The notes under the pieces are model-generated. The model was not told where the DNA came from. It saw only the letters and a program-made list of their open reading frames with translations, and searched no databases. DNA of 64,000 nt. Source: Pseudomonas sp. PH1b (lineage in GTDB: Bacteria; Pseudomonadota; Gammaproteobacteria; Pseudomonadales; Pseudomonadaceae). The stretch spans positions 490,317 to 554,316 of the forward strand of contig NZ_AYMU01000004.1 of NCBI RefSeq assembly GCF_000633395.1. The letters are read 5' to 3'. How positions within the stretch are numbered: the stretch's first letter is position 1; each line of letters starts with the position of its first letter. This document shows, one piece after another, positions 45,880 to 55,212 of the stretch. The translations under genes were made by a program, and so were the position numbers.

Positions 45880-46106
45880 CCTGTAAGGAACAAGTGGCAC
45901 GATCCAGTGATTATCTCGATGGCCAGTTGAGCTTTCGTGAACGCTTGATGGTACGTCATCACTTGCTGTTCTGCCCCAACTGCCGGCGCTTCATCCGCCA
46001 GATGCGCCTGCTGCAAGCCACCTTGCGGGTGCTCCCCGAGCCGCCCCTGGAAGGTCTTGACGAACTGGCCGAGCGTTTGGCCGCCGAGAAAAAACGCGAC
46101 CTCTGA
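45873..46106 (+). CDS. Zinc-finger (zf-HC2/ZAS) anti-sigma factor
   Basis: Length 77 aa, overlapping the sigma gene. The ZAS motif is HHLLFCPNC (His-x3-Cys-x2-Cys) with a leading Cys in LTCKEQV. There is no transmembrane segment, so it is a soluble zinc-binding anti-sigma, probably sensing redox or another thiol signal. Coupled translation keeps it stoichiometric with the sigma factor. Confidence 0.9.
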   Translation: MLTCKEQVARSSDYLDGQLSFRERLMVRHHLLFCPNCRRFIRQMRLLQATLRVLPEPPLEGLDELAERLAAEKKRDL

Positions 46107-46165
46107 ATCTGCTGCTGCGGGTGCTGCAAGGGCACCCGCTGATCCTGTCCGTCCCAGTGGCTGAC

Positions 46166-46183
46166 CTGCCATGAAACTGTCAT
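46166..46183 (+). promoter_or_regulatory. PhoB box upstream of the OprO/OprP porin
   Basis: CTGCCAT-GAAA-CTGTCAT matches the Pho box consensus of two CTGTCAT heptamers 11 bp apart, with a single mismatch. It lies in the 317-bp gap before the porin gene, 240 bp from the ATG, and predicts phosphate-starvation induction by PhoB. The rest of the gap is AT-richer and holds no gene; a degenerate copy CTGTAATCAAATCTTTAT (46295-46312) is closer to the start. Confidence 0.8.
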
Positions 46184-46423
46184 CCGATCAAAGGTGACAG
46201 TGCCCGCTGATTTGTCCAAACACCCGTGAATATCGCTGCGAGCGCTCTAGTACAAGCATTTTGCCTTATTTCATTTCGAAGTAAAAAAGTTCCCCTGTAA
46301 TCAAATCTTTATCTATCAGCAACCCGGCTGAAATAACCCATCGCCAAGATTCCCACCCAACACCAGCGGGCCAACCCCGCGTGTTTTCCAACGCTACAGA
46401 CCACCAATTAGGGGAACTCTTCG

Positions 46424-47758
46424 ATGATCCGTAAGCACTTCGCCGGTTTTGCCGCCAGCGCCCTGGCCCTGGCAGTAACCGCCCAGGCTTTCGCTGGCAC
46501 CGTCACCACCGACGGCGCCGATATCGTAGTCAAGACCAAGGGCGGCCTTGAGGTTGCTACCACCGACTCAGCGTTCAGCTTCAAGCTGGGCGGTCGTCTG
46601 CAAGCCGACTATGGCCGTTTCGACGGGTTCTACACCAAGAATGGTGACAGCGGCGACGGCGCCTACTTCCGCCGCGCCTATCTGGAATTGGGCGGCACCG
46701 CCTACAAGGATTGGAAATACCAGATCAACTACGACTTCTCCCACAACTCGGGCACCGCCGATGACGGTTACTTCGACGAGGCTTCGATCTCCTACGTCGG
46801 CTTCAAGCCGGTGACCATCCGTGCCGGCCGCTTCGACGAAGACTTCGGTCTGGAGAAGGCCACCAGCTCCAAGTGGGTCACCTCCATGGAGCGCAACGCC
46901 GCCTACGAGCTGGCCGACTGGGTCAACTCCCACGAGAACGGTATGGGCCTGCAGGTCAGCTCGGTGGTAGCCGACATGGCTTACCTGTCCGGCAGCGTGG
47001 CAGCCAAGGACATCAACGACAGCGACGGCGACAGCGTCAAGCAGTTCAACGCCCGTGCGGTGTTCGCCCCGATGCATGAAACCGGCAACGTCCTGCACTT
47101 CGGCCTGGATTTCGCCAGCCGCGACCTCAGCGACACTGCCTTCGATTCGCGGATCCGTCCTCGTCTGGGCGTGCGTGGCATCGCCACCAACGGCGGCAAC
47201 GATGCCGGCACCAACGGCAACCGTGCCACCTTCGGCGGCGGCACCGGCCTCAATGCCTCGAACCTGACGGCTGCCGGTGCCTACGACAACGACCGGGTGT
47301 TCGGCGGTGAATTCGCCTTCGCCACCGGCCCGTTCTCGGCCCAGGCCGAATACCTGACCCGCAAGATGAAGGCCGACAGCGCGGCTTACCAGGACGTCAA
47401 GGCCACCGGTTTCTACGGTCAACTGGCCTACACCCTGACCGGCGAGTCCCGCGTGTACAAACTCGACGGCGCCAAGTTCGACACCATCAAGCCCGAGAAC
47501 AAGCAGTACGGTGCCTGGGAAGTGTTCTACCGCTACGACAACATCAAGGTCGATGACAAGAACGTCGTGACCGCCAGCGCCACCCGTGAAGTCGGCGATG
47601 CCAAGGCCACCATGAACACCATCGGGGTCAACTGGTACGCCAACGAAGCAATCAAGGTTTCCGCCAACTACATCAAGGTCAACACCGACAAGATCAGCAA
47701 CAACGTCGGCGACGACAGTGGCGATGCCCTCGTAGCCCGTGTGCAGTACGTGTTCTAA
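46424..47758 (+). CDS. Phosphate/polyphosphate-selective porin (OprO/OprP family)
   Basis: Length 444 aa. A signal peptide ([24 protein letters not shown]) is followed by an N-terminal periplasmic segment and a 16-strand barrel ending in the C-terminal aromatic signature VARVQYVF. Barrel strands such as [15 protein letters not shown] and [18 protein letters not shown] are characteristic of the OprP/OprO family. It would carry phosphate or polyphosphate across the outer membrane. OprO and OprP cannot be separated here. A Pho box upstream and a strong terminator downstream define a single-gene unit. Confidence 0.93.
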   Translation: MIRKHFAGFAASALALAVTAQAFAGTVTTDGADIVVKTKGGLEVATTDSAFSFKLGGRLQADYGRFDGFYTKNGDSGDGAYFRRAYLELGGTAYKDWKYQINYDFSHNSGTADDGYFDEASISYVGFKPVTIRAGRFDEDFGLEKATSSKWVTSMERNAAYELADWVNSHENGMGLQVSSVVADMAYLSGSVAAKDINDSDGDSVKQFNARAVFAPMHETGNVLHFGLDFASRDLSDTAFDSRIRPRLGVRGIATNGGNDAGTNGNRATFGGGTGLNASNLTAAGAYDNDRVFGGEFAFATGPFSAQAEYLTRKMKADSAAYQDVKATGFYGQLAYTLTGESRVYKLDGAKFDTIKPENKQYGAWEVFYRYDNIKVDDKNVVTASATREVGDAKATMNTIGVNWYANEAIKVSANYIKVNTDKISNNVGDDSGDALVARVQYVF

Positions 47759-47817
47759 AGCTGTTGCGACACCCAGGTAGAGCTCTTTCTCATCCGTTAT
47801 AGCTCCTCTCGTTTTGA

Positions 47818-47841
47818 CCCCGCCCCGGCGGGGTTTTTTTT
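47818..47841 (+). terminator. Rho-independent terminator after the porin gene
   Basis: CCCCG (47818-47822) pairs with CGGGG (47829-47833) around CCCCGG and is followed by eight T residues. It lies 60 bp after the porin stop and ends the porin message before the convergent NTF2-like gene. Confidence 0.9.
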
Positions 47842-47865
47842 GTCCGGGTAATTGCGTGGCCCGTT

Positions 47866-48267
47866 TCAGGGGCAGGCGGTTTCATGCAGGTACAGCCACT
47901 GCACCGAATCGGCTTGCACACGGATGATCGCCAGGGACAGGCGCGAGGTTTCGACCTGGCCCATGCGGTGGGTTTCCTTGTAGCGGATCGCCGCGCTCTG
48001 GCCCTCCTGCCACACGCAGCGCAGCTCGCCGACAGTGATTTGCAGCCCCGGGCGCTGGCCCAGGCCACCACGAAACAGCTGTTGCACCTGTTCGCGGCCG
48101 ACCAGGGCAGCGCCAGTGGTGACCATCTGGAAGTCATCGGCTAACAGCGCCAGCAAGGCGTCGAGGTTGGCTGCGCCGTCCCCCTGCTGGTCGGTGAAGA
48201 CGCTGTGAATCAGTTGGTGAATCCGGTGCACGCTGGATTGCGCTTGTTCAACGATCGAGTGGGGCAT
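47866..48267 (-). CDS. SnoaL/NTF2-like fold protein
   Basis: Length 133 aa. An N-terminal helix rich in Gln and His leads to ADDFQMVTTGAALVGREQVQQLF, a pattern of DUF4440/SnoaL-like proteins (cone-shaped alpha+beta fold). Such proteins are isomerases, cyclases or binding proteins; no catalytic residues can be assigned. The start overlaps the last 20 bases of the MFS gene on the same strand, so it is the second gene of that unit. Confidence 0.82.
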   Translation of the reverse strand: MPHSIVEQAQSSVHRIHQLIHSVFTDQQGDGAANLDALLALLADDFQMVTTGAALVGREQVQQLFRGGLGQRPGLQITVGELRCVWQEGQSAAIRYKETHRMGQVETSRLSLAIIRVQADSVQWLYLHETACP

Positions 48268-49615
48268 GGGAGGCCTCGGGTAGTGGGAGTCGGTTCAGGG
48301 TCAGCAGGGGCAGCAGGCCGGCCACGGCGGCCAGCAACAGGCTCAGGTGATAGGCGCCGGTGGCGCCTCGATAGCCGAGCAGCAGGTTGTAGAGCATCAG
48401 CAGCAAGGCAGCGCCCAGGCTGAAAGCCATTTGCCGGTTGATGTTCCAGATCACGCTGGCCTTGTGCGTGTCGGCGCCGTCGAAGTCCAGCAGTGCGGTG
48501 GTCTGCGCGGTGTTGGCACCTGCACCTCCGCCCAGCCCCATCAGCAGGTAGGCGAGCATCATCAGGGGCTGGTCGGAGGCCGAGTCGACCGCGCACAACG
48601 TGGCGATGCCGACGCTGTGCAGCACCAGGGCAATGGCGAACAGGCGCGCGGCGCCTGCGCGGTTGTACCAGCGGCCGCAGGCCAGCATCGCCAGCAAGGC
48701 GCCGGCGGCATACAGCAGCATGAACATCCCGCTGTGCTGTGCGCTCAGGTGCAACTGGTCCTGGAGGAAGAACAGGCTCAGCAGGTTGACTCCGGTGAAG
48801 ATCCCCGGAATCGCGTAGTAGATGGTCACCGACAGGCCCAGGCGCGGATTCTTCAGCAAGTGCAGATCGATGATGGGGACCGGGCAGCGGCGGCAGTGAC
48901 GCCGGTAGCCCTCGGCAAACAGCAGGCCCGCGCCGAGGCCCAGAAGCGCCTGGTACGCCGGGTAGCCGCTGCCGTACAGCGACAGGCCCAGCAGCAGGCT
49001 GCCCAGGGCGGCGCTGACCAGCAGCAGGCCGCGCAGGTCGGGGCGAGCCGGTACCGGGCCGGGATCGCTGTTGATCCAGCACCAGGACAATCCCGCCGCC
49101 AGCAACGACAGTGGCAGGCTGGCGAGGAACACCCAGCGCCAGGAACTTTGGTCGACAATCGCTCCGCCCAGGGTCGGCGAGAGTGCCGGGGCCAGCAGGG
49201 CCACCACCATGACCAGGGTCGAGATCCGCGCCCGTTGCCTGCCCTGGAACAGGTTGAAGGTCAGTGCCTGCCCGAGGGGAATCAACAGGCCCCCGGCCAT
49301 GCCCTGGAGCAGTCGCCAGGACACCAGGAACAGGAAACTCTCGGCCAGCCCGCACAGCAGCGCTGCGGCACTGAACAGCAGCATCGAGGCGCAGAGCAGT
49401 TGCCGGTTGCCCAAGCGTGCCGCCAGCCAGGTGCTGACGGGAATCGCCAGGGTCAGGCCGAGGATGTAGGCATTGGCGACCCAGGCCACGCTGGCGCTGG
49501 ACACCTGCAGCTGGCTGGCGATGCTGGGCAGGGCCACCGCGGACATGAAGATGTTCACGCAATCAATGAAGAAACCGAGGAGGAATACCACCGCCACTTT
49601 GTATCTGTAGGTCAT
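48248..49615 (-). CDS. DHA2-type MFS drug-efflux transporter
   Basis: Length 455 aa with about 14 hydrophobic helices, the DHA2 (EmrB/QacA) layout. Helix 1 begins FLLGFFIDCVNIFMSAVALP; motif C-like GGAIVDQSSWRWVFLAS follows helix 5. These transporters export toxic hydrophobic compounds with protons. It is divergent from a LysR gene, 91 bp away, its likely regulator, and overlaps the NTF2-like gene downstream. Confidence 0.9.
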   Translation of the reverse strand: MTYRYKVAVVFLLGFFIDCVNIFMSAVALPSIASQLQVSSASVAWVANAYILGLTLAIPVSTWLAARLGNRQLLCASMLLFSAAALLCGLAESFLFLVSWRLLQGMAGGLLIPLGQALTFNLFQGRQRARISTLVMVVALLAPALSPTLGGAIVDQSSWRWVFLASLPLSLLAAGLSWCWINSDPGPVPARPDLRGLLLVSAALGSLLLGLSLYGSGYPAYQALLGLGAGLLFAEGYRRHCRRCPVPIIDLHLLKNPRLGLSVTIYYAIPGIFTGVNLLSLFFLQDQLHLSAQHSGMFMLLYAAGALLAMLACGRWYNRAGAARLFAIALVLHSVGIATLCAVDSASDQPLMMLAYLLMGLGGGAGANTAQTTALLDFDGADTHKASVIWNINRQMAFSLGAALLLMLYNLLLGYRGATGAYHLSLLLAAVAGLLPLLTLNRLPLPEASHAPLDR

Positions 49616-49706
49616 GTCGCCTCCGTTTTTCCCGCGCAGCTTAGGGAGCTTGGGGCGGGGCTGTCGAGGCGCCTATACTTGACGCATTGTTTAACAGGAT
49701 TTGACA

Positions 49707-50606
49707 GTGAGCCAGACCTTTCACGGCCAGTTGCATCGGGTGCAGACCTTCCTCGCGGTGGTGGACTTTGCTTCCTACACCCGTGCGGCCCAGTACCTGG
49801 GCATCAGCAAGGCCATGGCCAGCCTGCATATCAAGGCCCTGGAGCAGGCCTTGGCGACCACCTTGCTGATCCGCACCACGCGGCATGTGGCGCTCACCGA
49901 CAGCGGCCGGGAGCTCTATGACCAGTTCAAGGGGATTGTCGCCCATATCGACAGTGCCTTTGACAATGTGCTGCACGGTCGCAATCGGGTCTCGGGCAAG
50001 TTGCGCATCAGTTCCACCGCGGAATACGCCGAGACCTTCGTTCTGCCGATCCTGCCGCTGTTCACCGCGCGTTACCCCGAAGTGCGCCTGAGCTATCACT
50101 TCAATTCGTCGTTGAACGACCTGGTGGCGGAAAAGCTCGACCTGGTGATCCGCCTCGGGCACCTGGCCGATTCGGGGTTCAAGGGGCGCAAGCTGGCGGA
50201 CTATGCCATTGCCCTGGTGGCCAGCCCGGGGCTGTTCGCCGAGCGCCCGCCGCTGCAGCCCGAGGACCTGGGGGCATGGCCGTGGATCTGCAACAGCAAT
50301 CTTGCCGGACCGCCGAGCTGGACGCTGAGCCACCCGCGCCGGGGGGAGGTGCAGGTGCCGGTCGAACCCGGGCACGAATCGAACTCGGCCACGGCGATTC
50401 GTGCCATGGCCCTGGCCGGCCTGGGGCTGGCGGTGCTGCCGGAATGGATGATCCTCGACGACCTGGGCAACGGCCGCCTGGTGCGGGTGCTGCCGGAGTA
50501 CCGGCTGGCCGCGCAGCCGGTGCATGTGCTGTTTCCCAACACCGCGCATCTGCCACGCAAGTCCCGGGTGTTCATCGATTTCCTGGCGGAGCATCTGGGG
50601 CGTTGA
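49707..50606 (+). CDS. LysR regulator divergent from the MFS efflux gene
   Basis: Length 299 aa from GTG 49707, seven bases after AGGA; a TTG at 49701 is less likely. The HTH reads SYTRAAQYLGISKAMASLHIKALEQALATTLL, and the wing RTTRHVALTDSG. The effector domain is of the AphB/ArgP-like short type (GKLRISSTAEYAETFVLPIL). The shared 91-bp promoter region with the DHA2 transporter is the usual layout for LysR control of an efflux pump. Confidence 0.9.
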   Translation: MSQTFHGQLHRVQTFLAVVDFASYTRAAQYLGISKAMASLHIKALEQALATTLLIRTTRHVALTDSGRELYDQFKGIVAHIDSAFDNVLHGRNRVSGKLRISSTAEYAETFVLPILPLFTARYPEVRLSYHFNSSLNDLVAEKLDLVIRLGHLADSGFKGRKLADYAIALVASPGLFAERPPLQPEDLGAWPWICNSNLAGPPSWTLSHPRRGEVQVPVEPGHESNSATAIRAMALAGLGLAVLPEWMILDDLGNGRLVRVLPEYRLAAQPVHVLFPNTAHLPRKSRVFIDFLAEHLGR

Positions 50607-50692
50607 TGGCCCTGGGCGGTGCTGGCAGTTTCGGTGAGCCCGGCGATGGAGGATACTCCCCGAGTTGTTCGATCTGAATCCCGGGGACCCCG

Positions 50693-51817
50693 ATGCCGCT
50701 GCAATCCTTGAACAGCCTGTCTGCCGTCGATCCCACGCATTGGGACGCTTTGCTCAAGGACGGCCAACCCTTTGTGCGCCACGCCTTTCTCAGTGCCCTG
50801 GAAGACAGCGGCAGCCTCGGCCCACGCTCCGGCTGGCAGGCCGAGCACCTGCTGCATGTCGAAGACGGGCGCCTGCTGGCGGCACTGCCGAGCTACCGCA
50901 AGTGGCACTCCTATGGTGAATACGTGTTCGACCATGGCTGGGCCGACGCCTGCGAGCGGGCCGGGATCGACTACTACCCCAAACTGCTGACGGCGGTGCC
51001 CTTCAGTCCAGTGAGCGGTGCCCGGGTGCTGGCGGCAACCCAGGCGGACGCCCTGGAACTGTTGAAGAGCCTGCCCGGCTACCTGGAGATCGAAGGGCTT
51101 TCCAGTGCCCATATCAACTTCACCGATGACTTCAGCGATCTGGCCCTGGAGCAGCAACCCGGCTGGCTGCAGCGCCTGGGTTGTCAGTTCCACTGGCAGA
51201 ACCGCGGCTATCGGGACTTCCAGGATTTCCTCGATGCCCTGAGTTCGCGCAAGCGCAAGCAGATGCGCAAGGAACGCGAGCAGGTGGCGGGGCAGGGGAT
51301 CGACTTCCAGTGGCTCGAAGGCCATGAGCTGGACCAGGCGCAGTGGGATTTCGTCTACGCCTGCTACGCCAACACCTACGCGGTGCGGCGCCAGTCACCC
51401 TACCTGACCCGCGCGTTTTTCAGCCTGCTGGCCGAGCGCATGCCCGAAGCGATTCGCGTGGTCCTGGCCAAGCAGGGCACACGCCCGGTGGCCATGGCCT
51501 TCAGCCTGGTGGGGGGCGACAGCTTCTATGGGCGCTACTGGGGCTGCCTGGCGGAGTTCGATCGCCTGCATTTCGAGACCTGTTTCTACCAGGGCATGGA
51601 GTACGCGATCGCCAATGGGCTGCAACGCTTCGACGCTGGAGCCCAGGGCGAGCACAAGTTGATCCGCGGTTTCGAGCCGGTGCTGACCCGCTCCTGGCAC
51701 TACCTGCGTCACCCCGGCCTGAAGGCCGCGGTGAAGGATTTCCTGCAACAGGAACAGGCTGGGATTCGCGCCTATGCGCAAGAAGCGAGGGACGCCTTGC
51801 CCTATCGGCAGGCGTGA
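50693..51817 (+). CDS. FemAB-like acyltransferase (COG3146, peptidogalycan biosynthesis/recognition)
   Basis: Length 374 aa, the length of the COG3146/DUF482 family. Recognisable blocks are PFVRHAFLSALEDSGS, YGEYVFDHGWADACERAG, RKRKQMRKEREQV and YGRYWGCLAEFDRLHFETCFYQGMEYAI. The two halves resemble GNAT/FemAB N-acyltransferase domains. The family is often annotated as GNAT acetyltransferase; the substrate is unknown. The final HKLIRGFEPVLTRSWHYLRHP is strongly conserved. Confidence 0.88.
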   Translation: MPLQSLNSLSAVDPTHWDALLKDGQPFVRHAFLSALEDSGSLGPRSGWQAEHLLHVEDGRLLAALPSYRKWHSYGEYVFDHGWADACERAGIDYYPKLLTAVPFSPVSGARVLAATQADALELLKSLPGYLEIEGLSSAHINFTDDFSDLALEQQPGWLQRLGCQFHWQNRGYRDFQDFLDALSSRKRKQMRKEREQVAGQGIDFQWLEGHELDQAQWDFVYACYANTYAVRRQSPYLTRAFFSLLAERMPEAIRVVLAKQGTRPVAMAFSLVGGDSFYGRYWGCLAEFDRLHFETCFYQGMEYAIANGLQRFDAGAQGEHKLIRGFEPVLTRSWHYLRHPGLKAAVKDFLQQEQAGIRAYAQEARDALPYRQA

Positions 51818-51833
51818 CCCTCGCCTCGTTGCC

Positions 51834-52532
51834 TCAGCTGTCTTCCTTGCCCAGCCAGCGGTAGACCACGCCGCCGATCACCGCGCCGAGGATTGGCGCC
51901 AGCCAGAACATCCACAGCTGCTGCAAGGCCCAGCCACCGACGATCAGCGCCGGCCCGGTACTGCGGGCCGGGTTGACTGAGGTGTTGGTCACCGGGATCG
52001 AGATCAGGTGGATCAGGGTCAGCGCCAGGCCGATGGCGATCGGTGCCAGCCCCGCCGGGGCGCGTTTGTCGGTGGCGCCGAGAATGATCACCACGAACAT
52101 CAAGGTCATCACCAGCTCGCAGACAAACCCCGCGGCCATCGAGTAGCCGCCGGGGGAGTGCTCGCCATAGCCGTTGGCAGCCAGCCCCGAGGCCAGTTCG
52201 AAGCCGGGCTTGCCACTGGCGATGAAGTACAGCAACGCCGCGGCGATCACTGCGCCGATCACCTGGGCGACGATATAGGCCGGCAGTTCCCTGGCCGGAA
52301 AGCGTCCGCCCACCACCAGCCCTACGGACACGGCGGGGTTCAAGTGGCAACCGGAGATATGGCCGATGGCGAAGGCCATGGTCAGCACCGTCAGGCCGAA
52401 GGCCAGGGCGACGCCCAGCAGGCCGATGCCGACATTGGGAAAGGCCGCCGCGAGCACGGCGCTGCCGCAGCCGCCCAGGACCAGCCAGAAGGTGCCGAGC
52501 AGTTCAGTCATGGAACGTTTGAACAAAGACAT
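51834..52532 (-). CDS. aqpZ: Aquaporin Z
   Basis: Length 232 aa, six helices and two NPA half-helices, HLNPAVSVG and [11 protein letters not shown]. The selectivity filter region fits water-specific aquaporins. It allows rapid osmotic water flow through the inner membrane. The gene is transcribed in the same direction as the ABC gene upstream, but a terminator separates them. Confidence 0.97.
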   Translation of the reverse strand: MSLFKRSMTELLGTFWLVLGGCGSAVLAAAFPNVGIGLLGVALAFGLTVLTMAFAIGHISGCHLNPAVSVGLVVGGRFPARELPAYIVAQVIGAVIAAALLYFIASGKPGFELASGLAANGYGEHSPGGYSMAAGFVCELVMTLMFVVIILGATDKRAPAGLAPIAIGLALTLIHLISIPVTNTSVNPARSTGPALIVGGWALQQLWMFWLAPILGAVIGGVVYRWLGKEDS

Positions 52533-52659
52533 GGAGGAGTCCTTGATAGGTCAACCTATCAACGCGATACAACTGTTATGCATCCCGCAGGTTAACTACA
52601 GGTTCCGCTCCGGAACCTAGGGTCAGTACAGCAGGCTTTTGGCGCAATTCCACTCGCCC

Positions 52660-52700
52660 ATGAAAAACGCCAGGGCCCCCTGAAACCGGGGGCTCTGGCG
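52660..52700 (-). terminator. Terminator of the ABC exporter gene
   Basis: On the minus strand, GCCAGAGCCCCC (52699-52688) pairs with GGGGGCCCTGGC (52680-52669) with one mismatch, followed by a T-rich tail GTTTTTC. It lies 24 bp after the ABC transporter stop and stops read-through into aqpZ. Confidence 0.88.
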
Positions 52701-52723
52701 CTTGGTGCAGCGGCTGCAGAGGC

Positions 52724-54556
52724 TCAGTCGATGCCGACGAAGCCTCCGGTCTGGTGCTGCCACAGGCGTGCGTACAGCCCGCCATGAGCCAGCAGTTCGG
52801 CGTGGGTGCCGCTCTCGGCGATGCGCCCCTGTTCCAGGACCACCAGGCGGTCCATGCGGGCGATGGTCGAGAGGCGGTGGGCAATGGCGATCACGGTCTT
52901 GCCCTGCATCAGGGTCTCCAGGCTTTCCTGGATCGCCGCCTCGACTTCCGAGTCCAGGGCCGAGGTGGCCTCGTCCATGATCAGGATCGGCGCGTCCTTG
53001 AGCAGCACCCGGGCGATAGCGATGCGCTGGCGCTGGCCGCCGGACAGCTTGACCCCGCGCTCGCCGACATGGGCGTCGAAGCCGGTGCGGCCCTCGGCGT
53101 CGGAAAGCTGTGGGATGAACTCGTCGGCCCGGGCCTTGCGCACCGCTTCCCAGAGCTCTTCGTCAGTGGCATCAGGGCGACCGTAGAGCAGGTTGTCGCG
53201 GATCGAACGGTGCAGCAGCGAAGTGTCCTGGGTGATCATGCCGATGCGTTCGCGCAGGCTTTCCTGGGTCACTTCGGCGATGTCCTGGCCATCGATCAGG
53301 ATCCGCCCGCCCTGCAGGTCATACAGGCGCAGCAGCAGGTTGACCAGGGTCGACTTGCCGGCGCCGGACGGGCCGATCAGGCCGATCTTTTCTCCGGGGC
53401 GAATGTCCAGGTTGAGGTCGCTGATGACCTTGCTGGCCTTGCCGTAGTGAAACTCCACGTGCTCGAAGCGCACGCCACCCTCGGCCACCGCCAGCTTCGG
53501 TGCCTGCGCGCGGTCGGTGAGCTGCAGCGGCTGGGCGATGGTCTTCAGGCCGTCCTCGACCATGCCGATGTTTTCGAAGATGCCGTTGATCACCCACATG
53601 ATCCAGCCGGACATGTTGACGATGCGGATCACCAGGCCGGTGGCCAGGGCGATGGCCCCGGCGCTGATCAGCGACTGGCTCCACAGCCACAGGGCCAGGC
53701 CCGTGGTGCTGACGATCAGCAGGCCGTTGAGGCTGGTGATGGTCACGTCCATGGCGGTGACCACGCGGCCCGCCAGTTGGCTCTTCTCGGTCTGCTCGGC
53801 GATCGCCTCGCGGGCGTAGCTCTGCTCGAAGTGGGTGTGGGCGAAGAGCTTGAGGGTGGTGATGTTGGTGTAGCCGTCGACGATCCGGCCCATGAGCTTG
53901 GAGCGGGCGTCGGAGGCGTCCACCGAGCGCTTCTGGATGCGCGGCACGAAGAAGCGCATGGCACCGATGAAACCGGCGATCCACAGCAGCAAGGGGATCA
54001 TCAGGCGCCAGTCGGCATCGGCGAACAGCACCAGGGAGCCGATGGCGTAGATGGTCACGTGCCACAGGGCATCGATCACCTGCACCGAGGAGTCCTGCAG
54101 CGAGTAGCCGGTCTGCATGATGCGCTGGGCGATGCGCCCGGCGAAGTCGTTCTGGAAGAAGTTCAGGCTCTGGCGCAGCACGTAGCTGTGGTTCTGCCAG
54201 CGGATCAGGCTGGTCATGCCGGGGTTGATGGTCTGGTGCATCAGCAGGTCGTGCAGGCCCACCATCAGCGGGCGGAACAGCAGCGCCACCACGGCCATCC
54301 AGGCCAGTTCCAGGCCATGGTCGCTGAACACCTGGGCGCTGGGCGTGCCCTGGGCCAGGTCGATGATGGTGCTCAGGTAACTGAACAGCGAGACCTCGAT
54401 CAGGGCCACGAACAGGCCGACCACCAGCAGGAAGACGAAGCTTGGCCAGACTTGCTTGATGTAGTGGAAGTAGAAGGGCAGGACCCGATTGGGCGGGGTG
54501 GCGCTGGGTGCGTCGCGGAAGATGTCGATCAGTTGTTCAAAACGACGATAGAGCAT
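52724..54556 (-). CDS. ABC-type exporter, fused permease-ATPase (MsbA/multidrug half-transporter type)
   Basis: Length 610 aa. Six helices in the first half, then a nucleotide-binding domain with Walker A GPSGAGKST, Q-loop MITQDTSLL, signature LSGGQRQR, Walker B LIMDEATSALD and switch IAHRLST. It should act as a homodimer at the inner membrane; the N-terminal EQLIDIFRDAPSATPPNRVLPF region before helix 1 is typical of Pseudomonas exporters annotated as multidrug-like. The substrate is unknown. Single gene with its own terminator. Confidence 0.92.
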   Translation of the reverse strand: MLYRRFEQLIDIFRDAPSATPPNRVLPFYFHYIKQVWPSFVFLLVVGLFVALIEVSLFSYLSTIIDLAQGTPSAQVFSDHGLELAWMAVVALLFRPLMVGLHDLLMHQTINPGMTSLIRWQNHSYVLRQSLNFFQNDFAGRIAQRIMQTGYSLQDSSVQVIDALWHVTIYAIGSLVLFADADWRLMIPLLLWIAGFIGAMRFFVPRIQKRSVDASDARSKLMGRIVDGYTNITTLKLFAHTHFEQSYAREAIAEQTEKSQLAGRVVTAMDVTITSLNGLLIVSTTGLALWLWSQSLISAGAIALATGLVIRIVNMSGWIMWVINGIFENIGMVEDGLKTIAQPLQLTDRAQAPKLAVAEGGVRFEHVEFHYGKASKVISDLNLDIRPGEKIGLIGPSGAGKSTLVNLLLRLYDLQGGRILIDGQDIAEVTQESLRERIGMITQDTSLLHRSIRDNLLYGRPDATDEELWEAVRKARADEFIPQLSDAEGRTGFDAHVGERGVKLSGGQRQRIAIARVLLKDAPILIMDEATSALDSEVEAAIQESLETLMQGKTVIAIAHRLSTIARMDRLVVLEQGRIAESGTHAELLAHGGLYARLWQHQTGGFVGID

Positions 54557-54645
54557 GGGGGCTGCAGCCCGTGGTACGGGCTCTCCTGTTCAGAAAGCGG
54601 ACGGGGCGCCGGGTAGGGCGCCGCCGTCGGGACAGGCGGCTGGAT

Positions 54646-55209
54646 TCAGTCGATGCGCTTGGCCGACTTGATCAGCACCGGGTCGATCGGCACGTTCTGC
54701 ATGCCTTGCTTGGTGGTGGTCTGGGAGTTGACGATCTGGTCCACCACGTCCATGCCGCTCACCACCTTGGCGAACACCGCGTAGCCGGCATCGCGGCCCG
54801 GGTCGAGGAAGGCGTTGTCGGCGACGTTGATGAAGAACTGGCTGGTGGCCGAGTTGGGGTTGGAGGTGCGGGCCATGGACAGGGTGCCACGCACGTTATG
54901 CAGGCCGTTGGAGGCTTCGTTCTTGATCGGGTCGCGGGTGTCCTTCTGCACCATCTGCGCGGTGAAGCCACCGCCCTGGACCATGAACCCCGGGATCACC
55001 CGGTGGAAGATGGTGTTGCTGTAGAAGCCGCTGTCGACGTAGTCGAGGAAGTTCTTGCTGGAGATCGGTGCCTTGACCGGGTCCAGTTCCACTTCGATCT
55101 TGCCGAAGCTGGTGTCCAGCAGGACGTGAGGTGCCTTGGCCGGCTGTGCGGCCATCAGGTTGGCGGCGAAGAGTACGGAGCCGGCGACGAGGGCGATTTT
55201 TTTCAGCAT
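54646..55209 (-). CDS. ppiA: Periplasmic peptidyl-prolyl cis-trans isomerase A (cyclophilin)
   Basis: Length 187 aa with a signal peptide ([20 protein letters not shown]). The cyclophilin core has [14 protein letters not shown] (catalytic Arg), [16 protein letters not shown] and [16 protein letters not shown]. PpiA speeds proline isomerisation during periplasmic folding. It lies just downstream (3 bp) of the alpha/beta-hydrolase gene on the same strand. Confidence 0.95.
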   Translation of the reverse strand: MLKKIALVAGSVLFAANLMAAQPAKAPHVLLDTSFGKIEVELDPVKAPISSKNFLDYVDSGFYSNTIFHRVIPGFMVQGGGFTAQMVQKDTRDPIKNEASNGLHNVRGTLSMARTSNPNSATSQFFINVADNAFLDPGRDAGYAVFAKVVSGMDVVDQIVNSQTTTKQGMQNVPIDPVLIKSAKRID

Positions 55210-55212
55210 GGG

